A stretch of DNA of 64,000 nt from Pseudomonadota bacterium (GCA_021325135.1 JAJPHT010000004.1:1-64000); one strand, 5' to 3'; numbered from the stretch's first letter, positions 41,879 to 50,404 are shown. Numbers and translations are program-made. Notes: a model not told the origin generated them from the sequence alone.

Positions 41879-42865
41879 ATGTCGAAACCCTTTCCCGCTG
41901 GGGCCTCGGTGGCGGCTCCGCGCATGCCGGGCGACCTCTTCGCGAGCACCGCGGCGGCCTGGTCGGCCCGCCCCTCCGATCCCCACGACGTGTTCTTCGC
42001 CCAGGTCGTCGAGAAGGGCCCCGCACGGCCGGACGCCCCGCCCGCGGTCGCCCTTTTCGGCGTCCCCTTCGACGGCGCGGTGCTGGGACGCCCCGGCGCG
42101 CGGGAGGGGCCCGACGCGATCCGTCACCACATGGCGCGCCTCAAGCCGTGGACCCTAGACGGCGGCGCCATGGACCGCACGATCTACGACTTCGGCAACG
42201 TGCGCGTCCCCCACGGCGACGTCGCGGCGGCGCACCAGGCGACGGAGAGCGCGGCGCTCGCCATCCTCCAGGGGGGCCACTTCCCCGTCGCGCTGGGGGG
42301 CGACCACTCGCTGACGTTCCCCCTGGCGAAGGCCCACGAGGGGCGCGTCCGCAAGCTGGGCGTCATCAACCTGGACGCGCACCTCGACGTGCGGGACGTC
42401 TCGGGCGTCCCCAACAGCGGCACCTCCTTCGGCCGCCTGCTGGACCTGGGCCTCGTGCCCGGCCCGAACCTCGTGGAGGTCGGCCTGAGGGACTTCGCCA
42501 ACGCGGACGCCTACGCGCGGAAGGCGCGCAAGGCGGGCGCCACGCTCTTCGGCGCGCAGGAGTGGATCGAGGACCCGCGCGGCGTCCTGCTGCACGCCAT
42601 CGAGATCGCCAGCCGCGACGCGGAGGGCGTCTACCTCAGCGTGGACCTCGACGTGCTCGACCAGGCGGAGGCGCCCGGCGTCAGCGCGCCCACCCCCGGC
42701 GGCGTCAGCAGCGCGCAGCTCAACGCCGCCATCCGCCTCATCGCGCAGCGCGCGCCCCTCATAGGCGCCGACTTCATGGAGGTGGCGCCGCCCCTGGACC
42801 GCGACGGGACGACCTCCCGCGCGGCGGCGTTCGCGGTGATGACGCTGCTGGGGGCGATGAAGTGA
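41879..42865 (+). CDS. hutG: Formimidoylglutamase (ureohydrolase family)
   Basis: 328 aa. Hydrolyses N-formimidoylglutamate to glutamate and formamide, the last step of this histidine route. The binuclear manganese ligands are in GGDHS (140-144), NLDAHLDVRD (about 165-173) and SVDLDVLDQAEAPG (about 254-267). An arginase or agmatinase would share these motifs; the directly overlapping hutI decides the assignment. ATG 41879 begins MSKPFPAGAS. Confidence 0.9.
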   Translation: MSKPFPAGASVAAPRMPGDLFASTAAAWSARPSDPHDVFFAQVVEKGPARPDAPPAVALFGVPFDGAVLGRPGAREGPDAIRHHMARLKPWTLDGGAMDRTIYDFGNVRVPHGDVAAAHQATESAALAILQGGHFPVALGGDHSLTFPLAKAHEGRVRKLGVINLDAHLDVRDVSGVPNSGTSFGRLLDLGLVPGPNLVEVGLRDFANADAYARKARKAGATLFGAQEWIEDPRGVLLHAIEIASRDAEGVYLSVDLDVLDQAEAPGVSAPTPGGVSSAQLNAAIRLIAQRAPLIGADFMEVAPPLDRDGTTSRAAAFAVMTLLGAMK

Positions 42866-44109
42866 CCGACACCCTCCTGCTCCACCACATCGGGGAGTTG
42901 GTCACCCTCGAAGGCGGCGCGCGCCGCGGCCGCCAGGAGATGAACGACCTGGGCATCGTGAAGGACGCCGCGGTGCTCGTGGAGGACGGCGTCGTCGAGG
43001 AGGTGGGCCCCAGCGAGAAGATGCTGCGCGCCGCGCCCACCGGCGCGGGGAAGATCCACTGCGGGGGGCGCGCCGTCGTGCCCGGCTTCGTGGACGCGCA
43101 CACGCACGCCGTGTTCGCGGGCGACCGCGTCGACGAGTTCGAGATGAAGCTCCAGGGCGCGTCCTACGCCGACATCCTGGCGCGGGGCGGCGGCATCCTC
43201 CACACGGTGCGCCTGACGCGCGAGGCGAGCCGCGCCGAGCTTCTCAAGGGCCTGCTCTCGCGCCTCTCCAGCATGATGGAGTACGGCACGACCACCGTCG
43301 AGGTGAAGAGCGGCTACGGCCTCGACCTGGAGACGGAGAAGCGCCTGCTGGAGGTCTGCCGCGCCGCGGACGAGCGCCACCCCATGGACGTCATCCCCAC
43401 CTTCCTGGGCGCGCACGCGGTCCCGCCCGAGTTCTCCAGCAGCCACGAGTACGCGCGCCACGTCGCGGAGAAGATGGTGCCCGAGGTCTCCGACCTCGCG
43501 GAGTTCGTGGACGTCTTCTGCGAGAAGGGCGTCTTCGACCCCGACGACTCGCGCCTCGTGCTGGAGGCCGGCGCGCAGCAGGGCATGCGCGTGAAGGTGC
43601 ACGCGGACGAGCTTGCCACCTCGGGCGGCTCGCTCCTGGCCGCGGACCTGGGCGCCGTGAGCGCGGACCACCTCCTGCACGCGGGCCCCAAGGAGCGCGA
43701 GGCGCTGGCCGACGCGGACGTGGCGTGCGTGCTGCTTCCCGCCACCGCGCTCTCCCTCAACGCCCCCTACGCCAACGCGCGGGCGCTCATCGACTCGGGC
43801 GCCCTCGTGGCGCTGGGCACCGACAACAACCCCAACTGCTACACCGAGAGCATGCCCTTCGTCATGGCGCTCGCATGCCACGGCATGCGCATGAGCCCCG
43901 CCGAGGCGCTGGTGGCCGCCACCGTGAACGCCGCCGCCGCCGTGGGGCGCGAGGACCGCGGCACCATCGAGGAGGGCTCGCTCGCGGACCTCGTGATCCT
44001 GGACGCGCCCTCCCATCGCTATCTTCCGTACCGCTTCGGCATGAACCCGGTCTGGCGCGTGCTCAAGCTGGGCGAGGTCGTCGTGGACTGGTCGAACCGG
44101 CGACGGTGA
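42862..44109 (+). CDS. hutI: Imidazolonepropionase
   Basis: 415 aa amidohydrolase; opens imidazolonepropionate to formimidoylglutamate. Metal ligands: VDAHTHAVF (His80, His82), a later His in GAHAVP and in KVHADELA, and Asp in LGTDNNPN. The substrate loop VKSGYGLDLETE is present. GTG start overlaps the hutG stop by four bases (GTGA), so they are coupled. With hutU it completes conversion of urocanate to glutamate. Confidence 0.96.
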   Translation: MTDTLLLHHIGELVTLEGGARRGRQEMNDLGIVKDAAVLVEDGVVEEVGPSEKMLRAAPTGAGKIHCGGRAVVPGFVDAHTHAVFAGDRVDEFEMKLQGASYADILARGGGILHTVRLTREASRAELLKGLLSRLSSMMEYGTTTVEVKSGYGLDLETEKRLLEVCRAADERHPMDVIPTFLGAHAVPPEFSSSHEYARHVAEKMVPEVSDLAEFVDVFCEKGVFDPDDSRLVLEAGAQQGMRVKVHADELATSGGSLLAADLGAVSADHLLHAGPKEREALADADVACVLLPATALSLNAPYANARALIDSGALVALGTDNNPNCYTESMPFVMALACHGMRMSPAEALVAATVNAAAAVGREDRGTIEEGSLADLVILDAPSHRYLPYRFGMNPVWRVLKLGEVVVDWSNRRR

Positions 44110-44112
44110 CGG

Positions 44113-44237
44113 CTCCCTTGGTCAGGGGTCCAAAGAACGCGACGAGCGCGAAGAGCGCCAAGGAGGCGAAGTCTCCTTTCGTCGCGTCCTTGGCGCTCTT
44201 CGCGCTCATCGCGTTCTCTGGACCCTTGACCAGGGAG
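44113..44237. repeat. 125-bp near-perfect inverted repeat
   Basis: The left arm starts CTCCCTTGGTCAGGGGTCC and continues through AACGCGACGAGCGCGAAGAG. The right arm is its reverse complement with a few mismatches, ending at 44237. Each arm is close to 60 nt with a short centre near 44172. Either strand can read as a Lys/Ala/Ser-rich peptide on one arm and a Phe/Ala/Leu-rich one on the other, which is why frames look open across it. Probably a palindromic MITE- or REP-like element, placed between hutI and the exonuclease gene. Confidence 0.75.
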
Positions 44238-44271
44238 AGGCCTATCCGCGAGGCGCGCAGGCTCATCTGCC

Positions 44272-45303
44272 ATGGGGCCCCATAGGGAGCGCGTGAAGGT
44301 CGAGACCCGCGGCCGCGGCGTGCTGCTCCCCGACCTCAAGCTCGCGCTGGACACCTCGGCCCCTGGCTTCGAGAGCGTCGTGAGCCACGCCCACGGCGAC
44401 CACATCCCGTGGGACGCGCGCCACGCGTGGGCCTCGCCCGAGACAGCCGACCTGCTCGCGATCCGCAAGCCCGACCTGCGCGTGACGACGCTCCCCTGGC
44501 GCGAGCCCGCGAAGGTGGGCCGCGCGAAGGTGACGCTCCTCCCGGCGGGCCACATCCTGGGCTCCGCGCTCACGCTGGTGGAGTCGCCCGAGGGGGAGCG
44601 CCTCCTCTACACGGCCGACACCAAGACGCGCCCCGCGCTCACGACGCCCACCGCGGAGTTCCCCGAGGCGGACGCGCTCGTGGTGGAGTCCACCTTCGGG
44701 CTTCCCATCTATCATTTCCCGCCCACGGAGGCGCTGCGCGCGACCGCGGCGCGCTGGGCGAAGGAGACGATCGCCGCGGGCGAGGTGCCCGTCTTCCTGG
44801 GCTACGCGCTGGGCAAGGGGCAGGAGCTTCTCGCGATCCTCCACGAGGGGGGCGTCCCCACCGTCGCGCACGGCGCGGTGTGGGCCATGTGCCAGGCCTA
44901 CGAGCGCCACGGCGTGAGCTTCCCCACGACGCGCCCCTACGAGCCGGGCAAGGTCGAAGGCGCCGCGCTGGTCGTGCCCGGCAGCTTCCGCGAGCACCCC
45001 ATGGTGACGAAGCTCGACGCGCGCCTCGCCTACTGCTCCGGCTGGGCGATGCTATCGAAATCGCGCGTCCAGATGGATGCCGACCTCCTGCTGCCGCTCT
45101 CGGACCACGCCGACTATCCGGGCCTCCTGGAGATCGTGGAGAAGGTGCGGCCGCGGAAGGTCTACGCGAACCACGGCTACGCCGACGTGCTGGCCCACCT
45201 CCTGCGCAAGCGCGGCCTCGACGCGGCGCCCCTGAGCGTCGGGCACGTGGACGAGGACGAGGGCGGGACGGGGCAGACGACGCTGGAGGGGCGCTCCGCG
45301 TGA
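44272..45303 (+). CDS. Metallo-beta-lactamase/beta-CASP exonuclease
   Basis: 343 aa. Zinc motif HAHGDH at residues 39-44, AGHILGSALTLVE, YTADTKTR and a late LSDHADYPG motif; the family includes SNM1/CPSF-like nucleases. Overlap of its stop with the DNA ligase GTG suggests a DNA end-processing partner rather than an mRNA nuclease. Start ATG 44272 lies in the 12-bp palindrome ATGGGGCCCCAT; GTG 44293 is an alternative. Confidence 0.85.
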   Translation: MGPHRERVKVETRGRGVLLPDLKLALDTSAPGFESVVSHAHGDHIPWDARHAWASPETADLLAIRKPDLRVTTLPWREPAKVGRAKVTLLPAGHILGSALTLVESPEGERLLYTADTKTRPALTTPTAEFPEADALVVESTFGLPIYHFPPTEALRATAARWAKETIAAGEVPVFLGYALGKGQELLAILHEGGVPTVAHGAVWAMCQAYERHGVSFPTTRPYEPGKVEGAALVVPGSFREHPMVTKLDARLAYCSGWAMLSKSRVQMDADLLLPLSDHADYPGLLEIVEKVRPRKVYANHGYADVLAHLLRKRGLDAAPLSVGHVDEDEGGTGQTTLEGRSA

Positions 45304-46985
45304 GGTTCCGCGACGTGGCGGAGGCCGCGGAGGCGGTGGGCAACGTCCGCGGCACGCACGCCAAGCGGGACGTCGTCGCGGCGCTCCTCGTCCGGGCGGA
45401 CGACGCGAGCCTGCCCCACGCCGCGCGCTTCCTCTCCGGCTCGCCCTTCGCGCGGGCCGACGACCGCGTCCTCCAGGTGGGGTGGGCCACGCTCCAGCGC
45501 GCGGCCCTGGCGATCGTCCCCTTCGACGAGACGGTCTGGCACGCGTGCCACCGCGCGACGGGCGACACGGGCGAGACGCTGGGCCTCCTCGTGGGCGCGT
45601 ACCCGCCCAAGCGGCAGAGCGCGCAGCGCACCCTCGTCGACCTGGGCGGCGCGGAGGAGATGAGCGTGGAGGAGGCGGCGCAGACCTACGCGCGCCTCGC
45701 CGCCGCGACCGCCGCCGCGAAGCCGAAGCTGCTGGAGGACGCCTGGCGCCGCATGAGCGCCATCGAGGTGAAGTACTTCACCAAGGTCATGACCGGCGGC
45801 ATGCGCATCGGCCTCGCGGAATCGCTCGTGGAGGAGGCCATCGCCAAGGCCTTCGGCCGCGACGTCGCCGCGGTGCGCCAGGCCAACATGATATCAGGCG
45901 ACGTGGGCGAGACCGCGCTCCAGGCGAGGCGCGGCCGCCTGGGCGAGGCCGTCTTCCGCATGTTCCACCCCCTGGGCTTCATGCTGGCGAACCCCCTGGA
46001 CGAGGCGCCGGACGACCCCACACCCTACGCGGTGGAGGACAAGCTGGACGGCATCCGCGCGCAGCTCCACGCGACGCCCGGCCGCGCCGAGGTCTACACG
46101 CGCACCCTGGAGGAGGCGGGCGAGTTCCCCGAGATCGTGGACGCCGCGAAGCGCATCGGCCACGAGGTCGTGCTCGACGGCGAGGTGATCGCGGTGAGGG
46201 CCGACGGAAGGGTGGCGCCCTTCGCGCTGCTCCAGAGGAGGCTGGGCCGCAAGCTCGTGAGCGCCGCCCTGCGCGCCGAGGTGCCCGTGCGCTACGTCGC
46301 CTACGACGTGCTCTTCCTGGACGGCGAGCCCATCTACCGCAAGCCGTGGACGGAGCGCCGCGCCGCGCTGGAGTCCCTGGGCCTCTCGGGGCTCCTGGGC
46401 GTCTCGCCCTGGCGGCGCCTGGCGACGAAGGCCGAGGCCGAGGCAGCCTTCGAGGAGTCGCGCGCCCGCGGCAACGAGGGCCTCATGTTCAAGCGCGTCG
46501 AGTCGCCCTACGAGCTGGGCAAGCGCGGCAACCAGTGGCTGAAGCTGAAGCGCGCCTTCGCGACGCTGGACGTCGTCGTCACGGCCGCCGAGGTGGGGCA
46601 CGGCAAGCGCGCGGGCCTCCTCAGCGACGTGACCTTCGCCGTGCGCGACGAGGGGGGCGGCCTGGCGAACGTGGGCAAGGCGTACACGGGCCTCACCGAC
46701 GAGGAGATCCGCCGCATGACCGCGCTCCTCAAGCAGATCACGCTGGAGCGCTACGGGAGCGTCCACGTCGTGCGCCCCGAGATCGTCCTGGAGGTCGCCT
46801 TCGACAGCGTGACGCGCAGCAGGCGCCACAAGTCGGGCTACGCGCTGCGCTTCCCCCGCATCGCGCGCTGGCGCACCGACAAGCCCCCCTCCGAGATCGA
46901 TACCGTGGCGCGCGTCGAGGAGCTTTGGAGGCTCTCGGGCGGGGCCGAAACGAGCGAAGCGAGCGAGGCGCGGTCGAGGCGCTAG
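45300..46985 (+). CDS. lig: ATP-dependent DNA ligase, archaeal type
   Basis: 561 aa. Seals nicks in replication and repair. N-terminal DNA-binding domain to about residue 230, adenylation domain with nucleophile Lys248 in EDKLDGIR, VVLDGEVIA, NEGLMFKRVESPY and WLKLKR, then the OB fold with VVVTAAEVGHGKRAG. Size and domain order match archaeal LigI-like enzymes. GTG start at 45300 (GTGA overlap). The last residues (SEASEARSRR) come from a short repeat-like GAGCGAAGCGAGCGAG tract. Confidence 0.95.
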   Translation: MRFRDVAEAAEAVGNVRGTHAKRDVVAALLVRADDASLPHAARFLSGSPFARADDRVLQVGWATLQRAALAIVPFDETVWHACHRATGDTGETLGLLVGAYPPKRQSAQRTLVDLGGAEEMSVEEAAQTYARLAAATAAAKPKLLEDAWRRMSAIEVKYFTKVMTGGMRIGLAESLVEEAIAKAFGRDVAAVRQANMISGDVGETALQARRGRLGEAVFRMFHPLGFMLANPLDEAPDDPTPYAVEDKLDGIRAQLHATPGRAEVYTRTLEEAGEFPEIVDAAKRIGHEVVLDGEVIAVRADGRVAPFALLQRRLGRKLVSAALRAEVPVRYVAYDVLFLDGEPIYRKPWTERRAALESLGLSGLLGVSPWRRLATKAEAEAAFEESRARGNEGLMFKRVESPYELGKRGNQWLKLKRAFATLDVVVTAAEVGHGKRAGLLSDVTFAVRDEGGGLANVGKAYTGLTDEEIRRMTALLKQITLERYGSVHVVRPEIVLEVAFDSVTRSRRHKSGYALRFPRIARWRTDKPPSEIDTVARVEELWRLSGGAETSEASEARSRR

Positions 46986-47074
46986 CTTCGGCCAGCGGCG
47001 GCGCCCTTGGATAACAACCGAACCACAACGGGCATCCCGGGCCTGACGGGTCATCCCCAACGAGGTCTGGTTCG

Positions 47075-47653
47075 ATGGTGGCCCTTGCTTCCGGCCCGAT
47101 CCTGACGCCCGCTCCCCGCACCCGGCGCGCCGGGCTTGCCCAGCAGGAGCGCATCGTCGCCATCGTGCGCGCGGCCCCCGGGCTCCTCGTGGGCGAGCTG
47201 CAGCAGCGCGCCCAGATCGGGTGGGGCACGCTCTGCCACCACCTCCCGCGCCTCGTCGAGGCGGGCCGCATCCGCGTCGTCCGCGTCGGGCGCCGCCGCC
47301 TGGTCTACCCCATCGAGGCCCGCGGCGCCGCGGAAGCCAGCTGCGCCGACGCGATCCTGCGCGGCAAGACGGCGCGCCGCATCGCCGAGGCCATCCACGC
47401 GCGCCCCGGCTCCTCCGTCTCCGGCGTCGCGTTCGAGGCCGGCGAGTCCGAGCGCGCGACCTACTACCACGTCCGGCGCCTCATCCAGGTGGGGCTCGTG
47501 ACCTCCGGCTCCGCGACGCGCCTGAAGGACCTGCGCCCCGCGCCCGGCCTCGCGGCCCGCCTTGAGGCCGAGGCCGCTGCCGCCGCGCCCGCGTCCGCGC
47601 CCCTGGCGGCTCCGCAAGCTATTCAACCACGCCTCGCCGTCGGCGCCTCGTGA
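47075..47653 (+). CDS. Regulator with two winged-helix domains
   Basis: 192 aa. Two consecutive wHTH units: about 22-80 (QQERIVAIVRAAPGLLVGEL, then WGTLCHHLPRLVEAGRIRVV) and 95-150 (RIAEAIHARPGSSVSGVAFE, then YYHVRRLIQVGLVTS). This tandem arrangement is frequent in archaeal regulators. An Ala/Pro-rich tail follows. ATG 47075; GATAAC near 47010 is a possible TATA box with a leader of about 38 nt. Its stop overlaps the acyltransferase GTG. Confidence 0.8.
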   Translation: MVALASGPILTPAPRTRRAGLAQQERIVAIVRAAPGLLVGELQQRAQIGWGTLCHHLPRLVEAGRIRVVRVGRRRLVYPIEARGAAEASCADAILRGKTARRIAEAIHARPGSSVSGVAFEAGESERATYYHVRRLIQVGLVTSGSATRLKDLRPAPGLAARLEAEAAAAAPASAPLAAPQAIQPRLAVGAS

Positions 47654-48339
47654 TCCGGCGCAGCGGCGGCGACTGGGACTCCGTGGGCATCAACCACAAG
47701 ACGCTCCACGTCCTGGCCTACTCGTGGCACAACAAGCTGCTCGCGCGCACCAAGGGACTGGAGCACCTGCCGCGCACGGGCGGCTTCCTCTACGCCGGCA
47801 ACCACACCTCGTGGTGGGACCCCATCCTCATGTCCGCCACGTTCGAGCGCCCCGTGCACTACCTGGCCAAGCACAGCGTCGCCAAGGGCCCCATCTCCAA
47901 GTGGTTCTTCTTCCAGAGCGGCGGCGCCATCCCCGTGGACCGCAACGCGCGCAACCCCGAGGCCTACCGCGCCGCGGTCACCGCGCTGAAGAACGGCCAG
48001 ATCGTGGGCATCTTCCCCGAGGCCACGCGCTACGTGGGCCAGCTCGGCCCCGCGAAGACGGGCGTCGCGCGCCTCGCGCTGGAGGCCGGCGTCCCCGTCA
48101 TCCCCGCCGCCTTCGCGACGGACCGGTTCTGGCCCCCGAAGAAGACGCTCCCCGATTTGCGCGAGACGGTCTACATCCACATCGGCGCGCCCATGCGCTT
48201 CAGCGGCGACGCGCAGGACGAGGCCGTCGCGCGCAAGGTCACCGACGAGATCATGGCCGAGATCGGACGCCTGCTGCGAGAGGCCAAGGCGGCGCGCGAC
48301 GCCAAGGAGCCCTGGCCGAAGGTGCGGGGGATGCAGTAG
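47650..48339 (+). CDS. PlsC-like 1-acylglycerol-3-phosphate acyltransferase
   Basis: 229 aa. Acyltransferase block I is NHTSWWDP (His52 and Asp57, HX4D), block III is FPEATR, with AIPVDRNARNP between. The family moves an acyl chain to a glycerolipid. In an archaeon with ether lipids the true acceptor is unknown. GTG start, GTGA overlap with the regulator. A 44-nt exact copy of its 3' end (48291-48334) is found at 49486-49529. Confidence 0.88.
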   Translation: MIRRSGGDWDSVGINHKTLHVLAYSWHNKLLARTKGLEHLPRTGGFLYAGNHTSWWDPILMSATFERPVHYLAKHSVAKGPISKWFFFQSGGAIPVDRNARNPEAYRAAVTALKNGQIVGIFPEATRYVGQLGPAKTGVARLALEAGVPVIPAAFATDRFWPPKKTLPDLRETVYIHIGAPMRFSGDAQDEAVARKVTDEIMAEIGRLLREAKAARDAKEPWPKVRGMQ

Positions 48340-48399
48340 AGAGGATCGAAAGAAGAAGCGCGCCTCCCGTGCGGGCGGTCATCGGCGCTTTGGCGGGGC

Positions 48400-49236
48400 T
48401 TAGGAGTTCGCCGCGAGGGTGCCGATGGTGGCCGCCTGGGACATCGCGCCGCCGCTGTCCTCGGAGACGCCGCTCTGGAGGAAGAGCCAGTAGCCGTCGT
48501 CGCCGCCGTGGCCGATGGCGCAGACGGGGTCCGGGCCAGGGCTCCAGGTGTCGACCCACACGTGCAGGCAGTCGTGGGCATCCGTGTCGGGCGTGATGCT
48601 GCCGTCGGTCTCGCACACCGCGCCGTCGGGGCCGTCGGTGATGGGGTCGAGCGCGTCCTCGACCGCGGGCGCCTGGGTCTCGACGATGCCTTCGGCCGCG
48701 TCCAGCGCGTCATCGGCCGTGGAGCCCGCCGGCGCCGGCAGGAGGGCACCGACCGCGTCCGAGATGTCCCCCTTGACGGGGACGACGATGGGACCGCCGG
48801 TGTCGTCGACGCCCCAGGTACCGCCCACGTGCAGGACCACCGTGTCCGTGGCGACGCCGGAGGTCGAGTGGACGTTGAGGTCGTAGCCGCAGTTGTCCGC
48901 CAGGTCCCACTCGGTGGACGAGCCGAAGAAGCCGCCGCCGACGCCCGCGTCAAGGTCGCCGTCGAAGTCGCCGGGGACGTGATCGCCGTTGCAGTCCACC
49001 GTGTTCGTGTCCTGGACGGTCACGAAGCCCGCGCTGGCGCCGCCAACGGAGCCCGTGGGGGCGCCGGAAGTCTGCTCGGAGAGCGTGTTGGAGTTCGCGC
49101 CCAGCGAGCCGGCCACGTTGTACGTGTGCACCGGCTGGTTCGCGCCAACGCACACGCTGTTCGCGTTCACGACGACGACGGCGTGCGCCATCGCCACGGC
49201 GACAAGAGCGCCGAGAAGAATCGAAGTCTTGTTCAT
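48400..49236 (-). CDS. Exported six-cysteine protein, novel family member 2
   Basis: 278 aa, signal peptide MNKTSILLGALVAVAMAHAV. Same cysteine positions and Asp-rich loop (QDTNTVDCNGDHVPGDFDGD) as members 1 and 3, and end ATIGTLAANS. Unlike them it has an insertion of about 45 residues after GGPIVV, acidic and helical (DISDAVGALLPAPAGSTADD, then AAEGIVETQAPAVEDALD). Arose with member 3 by tandem duplication. ATG 49236 is used; the open frame extends 15 codons further without a signal-like start. Confidence 0.8.
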   Translation of the reverse strand: MNKTSILLGALVAVAMAHAVVVVNANSVCVGANQPVHTYNVAGSLGANSNTLSEQTSGAPTGSVGGASAGFVTVQDTNTVDCNGDHVPGDFDGDLDAGVGGGFFGSSTEWDLADNCGYDLNVHSTSGVATDTVVLHVGGTWGVDDTGGPIVVPVKGDISDAVGALLPAPAGSTADDALDAAEGIVETQAPAVEDALDPITDGPDGAVCETDGSITPDTDAHDCLHVWVDTWSPGPDPVCAIGHGGDDGYWLFLQSGVSEDSGGAMSQAATIGTLAANS

Positions 49237-49300
49237 GGGTTTAGCCTTCCGCCAGCCCAACAGGCCAGCGGGGTGTAACAAGCGACGTCGTGCAAGCCAA

Positions 49301-49337
49301 TTGCGGAGGATTGCTGTGAGGATAACAATTCAACCCT
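49301..49337 (-). promoter_or_regulatory. Conserved upstream element of exported family, copy 2
   Basis: Minus strand, 37 nt: AGGGTTGAATTGTTATCCTC, then ACAGCAATCC and TCCGCAA, ending 64 nt before the ATG at 49236. GTTATC is the likely TATA-like part. Confidence 0.7.
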
Positions 49338-49485
49338 AAGGCCGCTTCGATCCTAACTCCGCGCGCCGTTTCTGGAGGAAGAAGTCAGGCTCGCCGGGCC
49401 TCGGCTGCGGTTCCTGGAGACGCCACAGGCGTAGTCCCTCCGACTCCTGCGAGGCCTCGACGCCTGCCTCCCTCGTGGGGGCCAT
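49336..49485 (-). pseudogene. Remnant of the C-terminus of the H1-tail protein gene
   Basis: In the frame of the intact gene at 50397-50981 this segment still reads EASQESEGLRLWRLQEPQPR, then PGEPDFFLQKRRAEL and a stop, against LRLWRLQEPQPRPGEPDFFL in the intact copy. It lacks everything upstream and is fused at 49486 to a copy of the plsC 3' end. A by-product of the tandem duplication. Confidence 0.8.
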
Positions 49486-49529
49486 GGCGCGCGACGCCAA
49501 GGAGCCCTGGCCGAAGGTGCGGGGGATGC
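49486..49529 (+). pseudogene. 44-nt exact copy of the plsC 3' end
   Basis: Identical to 48291-48334 over 44 nt, then diverging. With the adjoining remnant it marks the duplication junction, which falls at GGCGCGCGA, a sequence present in both parent genes. Confidence 0.85.
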
Positions 49530-49602
49530 CGCAAGGGGGGCCTGAGCGATAGAAAAGATTGGTGTGCCTCGCGAGCGTGCGGTCATCGGCACATTGGATT
49601 TC

Positions 49603-50304
49603 TTAGGAGTCCGCCGCGAGGGTGCCGGTCGTGGCCGTGGCCGCGGTGGCCGCGCCGCCGGTCTCGGTGACGCCCGTGTTCAGGAAGAGCCAGTAGCCGT
49701 CGTCGCCGCCGTGGCCGTTGTGGTAGCCGATGAGGCAGACATCGCCAGCCCAGGTGTGAACCCAGCCCACTTCGCAGTCGGTCGAGTCCGTGTCGGGCGT
49801 AATCGAGCCGTCGGTCTGGCAGCCCACGACCGCGCCGGTGGTCGGATCCGTGATCACGACGGGGCCCGCGGTGTCGTCGACGCCCCAAACGCCGCTGACG
49901 GGCAGACCCGTGACGTCGGTCGCGACGCCGCTGGTGGCGTGGACGTTGAGGTCGTAGCCGCAGTTGTCGGTGACGTCCCACTCGTTGGACGAGCCGAAGA
50001 AGGCGCCGCCGACGCCGACGTCGAGGTCGCCGTCGAAGTCGCCGGGCACGCCGTCGCCGTTGCAGTCCGCCGTGTTGGTGTCCTGGACGGTCGTCAGGCC
50101 CGCGCCCGCGCCGCCGACGGGGCCCGCGGGGCTGCCGGAGGTCTGCTCGGAGAGCGTGTTGGAGTTCGCGCCGATGGAGCCGGCCACTCCGTAGGTGTGA
50201 ACGGGCTGGTTGGCGCCGGGGCAGACGCTGTTCGCGCTCACGACGACGACGTGCGCCATCGCGATCGCCAGCAGTGCCCCGATCAGGATCGAAGTCTTGT
50301 TCAT
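49603..50304 (-). CDS. Exported six-cysteine protein, novel family member 3
   Basis: 233 aa, signal peptide MNKTSILIGALLAIAMAHVV. Mature part begins after SANS with CPGANQPVHTYGVAGSIGAN, then NTLSEQTSGSPAGPVGGA, the loop QDTNTADCNGDGVPGDFDGD, FFGSSNEWDV, NCGYDLNVHATSGVATDV and GGDDGYWLFLNTGV. Six cysteines suggest three disulfides outside the cell. Same length class as member 1; function unknown. Lies just downstream of the H1-tail protein gene. Confidence 0.82.
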   Translation of the reverse strand: MNKTSILIGALLAIAMAHVVVVSANSVCPGANQPVHTYGVAGSIGANSNTLSEQTSGSPAGPVGGAGAGLTTVQDTNTADCNGDGVPGDFDGDLDVGVGGAFFGSSNEWDVTDNCGYDLNVHATSGVATDVTGLPVSGVWGVDDTAGPVVITDPTTGAVVGCQTDGSITPDTDSTDCEVGWVHTWAGDVCLIGYHNGHGGDDGYWLFLNTGVTETGGAATAATATTGTLAADS

Positions 50305-50367
50305 CGTAACATGCCTCTGCTAGCTATCATGCCAGCGATCCAGCCAGGGGCTACACGAGCATGTTAG

Positions 50368-50404
50368 TTCCGGGGGATAATTGTGAAAATAACAACTTAA
50401 CCCT
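50368..50404 (-). promoter_or_regulatory. Conserved upstream element of exported family, copy 3
   Basis: Minus strand, 37 nt: AGGGTTAAGTTGTTATTTTC, then ACAATTATCC and CCCGGAA, ending 63 nt before the ATG at 50304. It overlaps the stop codon of the upstream H1-tail protein gene. Confidence 0.7.

Noticed and set aside
44063..44266. Open frame encoding a Lys/Ala/Ser- then Phe/Ala/Leu-rich peptide
   Set aside because: It is just the two arms of the inverted repeat at 44113-44237 read through.
49353..49592. 79-codon minus-strand frame between the duplicated paralogues
   Set aside because: It lies over the gene remnants in a different frame from the parental protein; no signal or domain.
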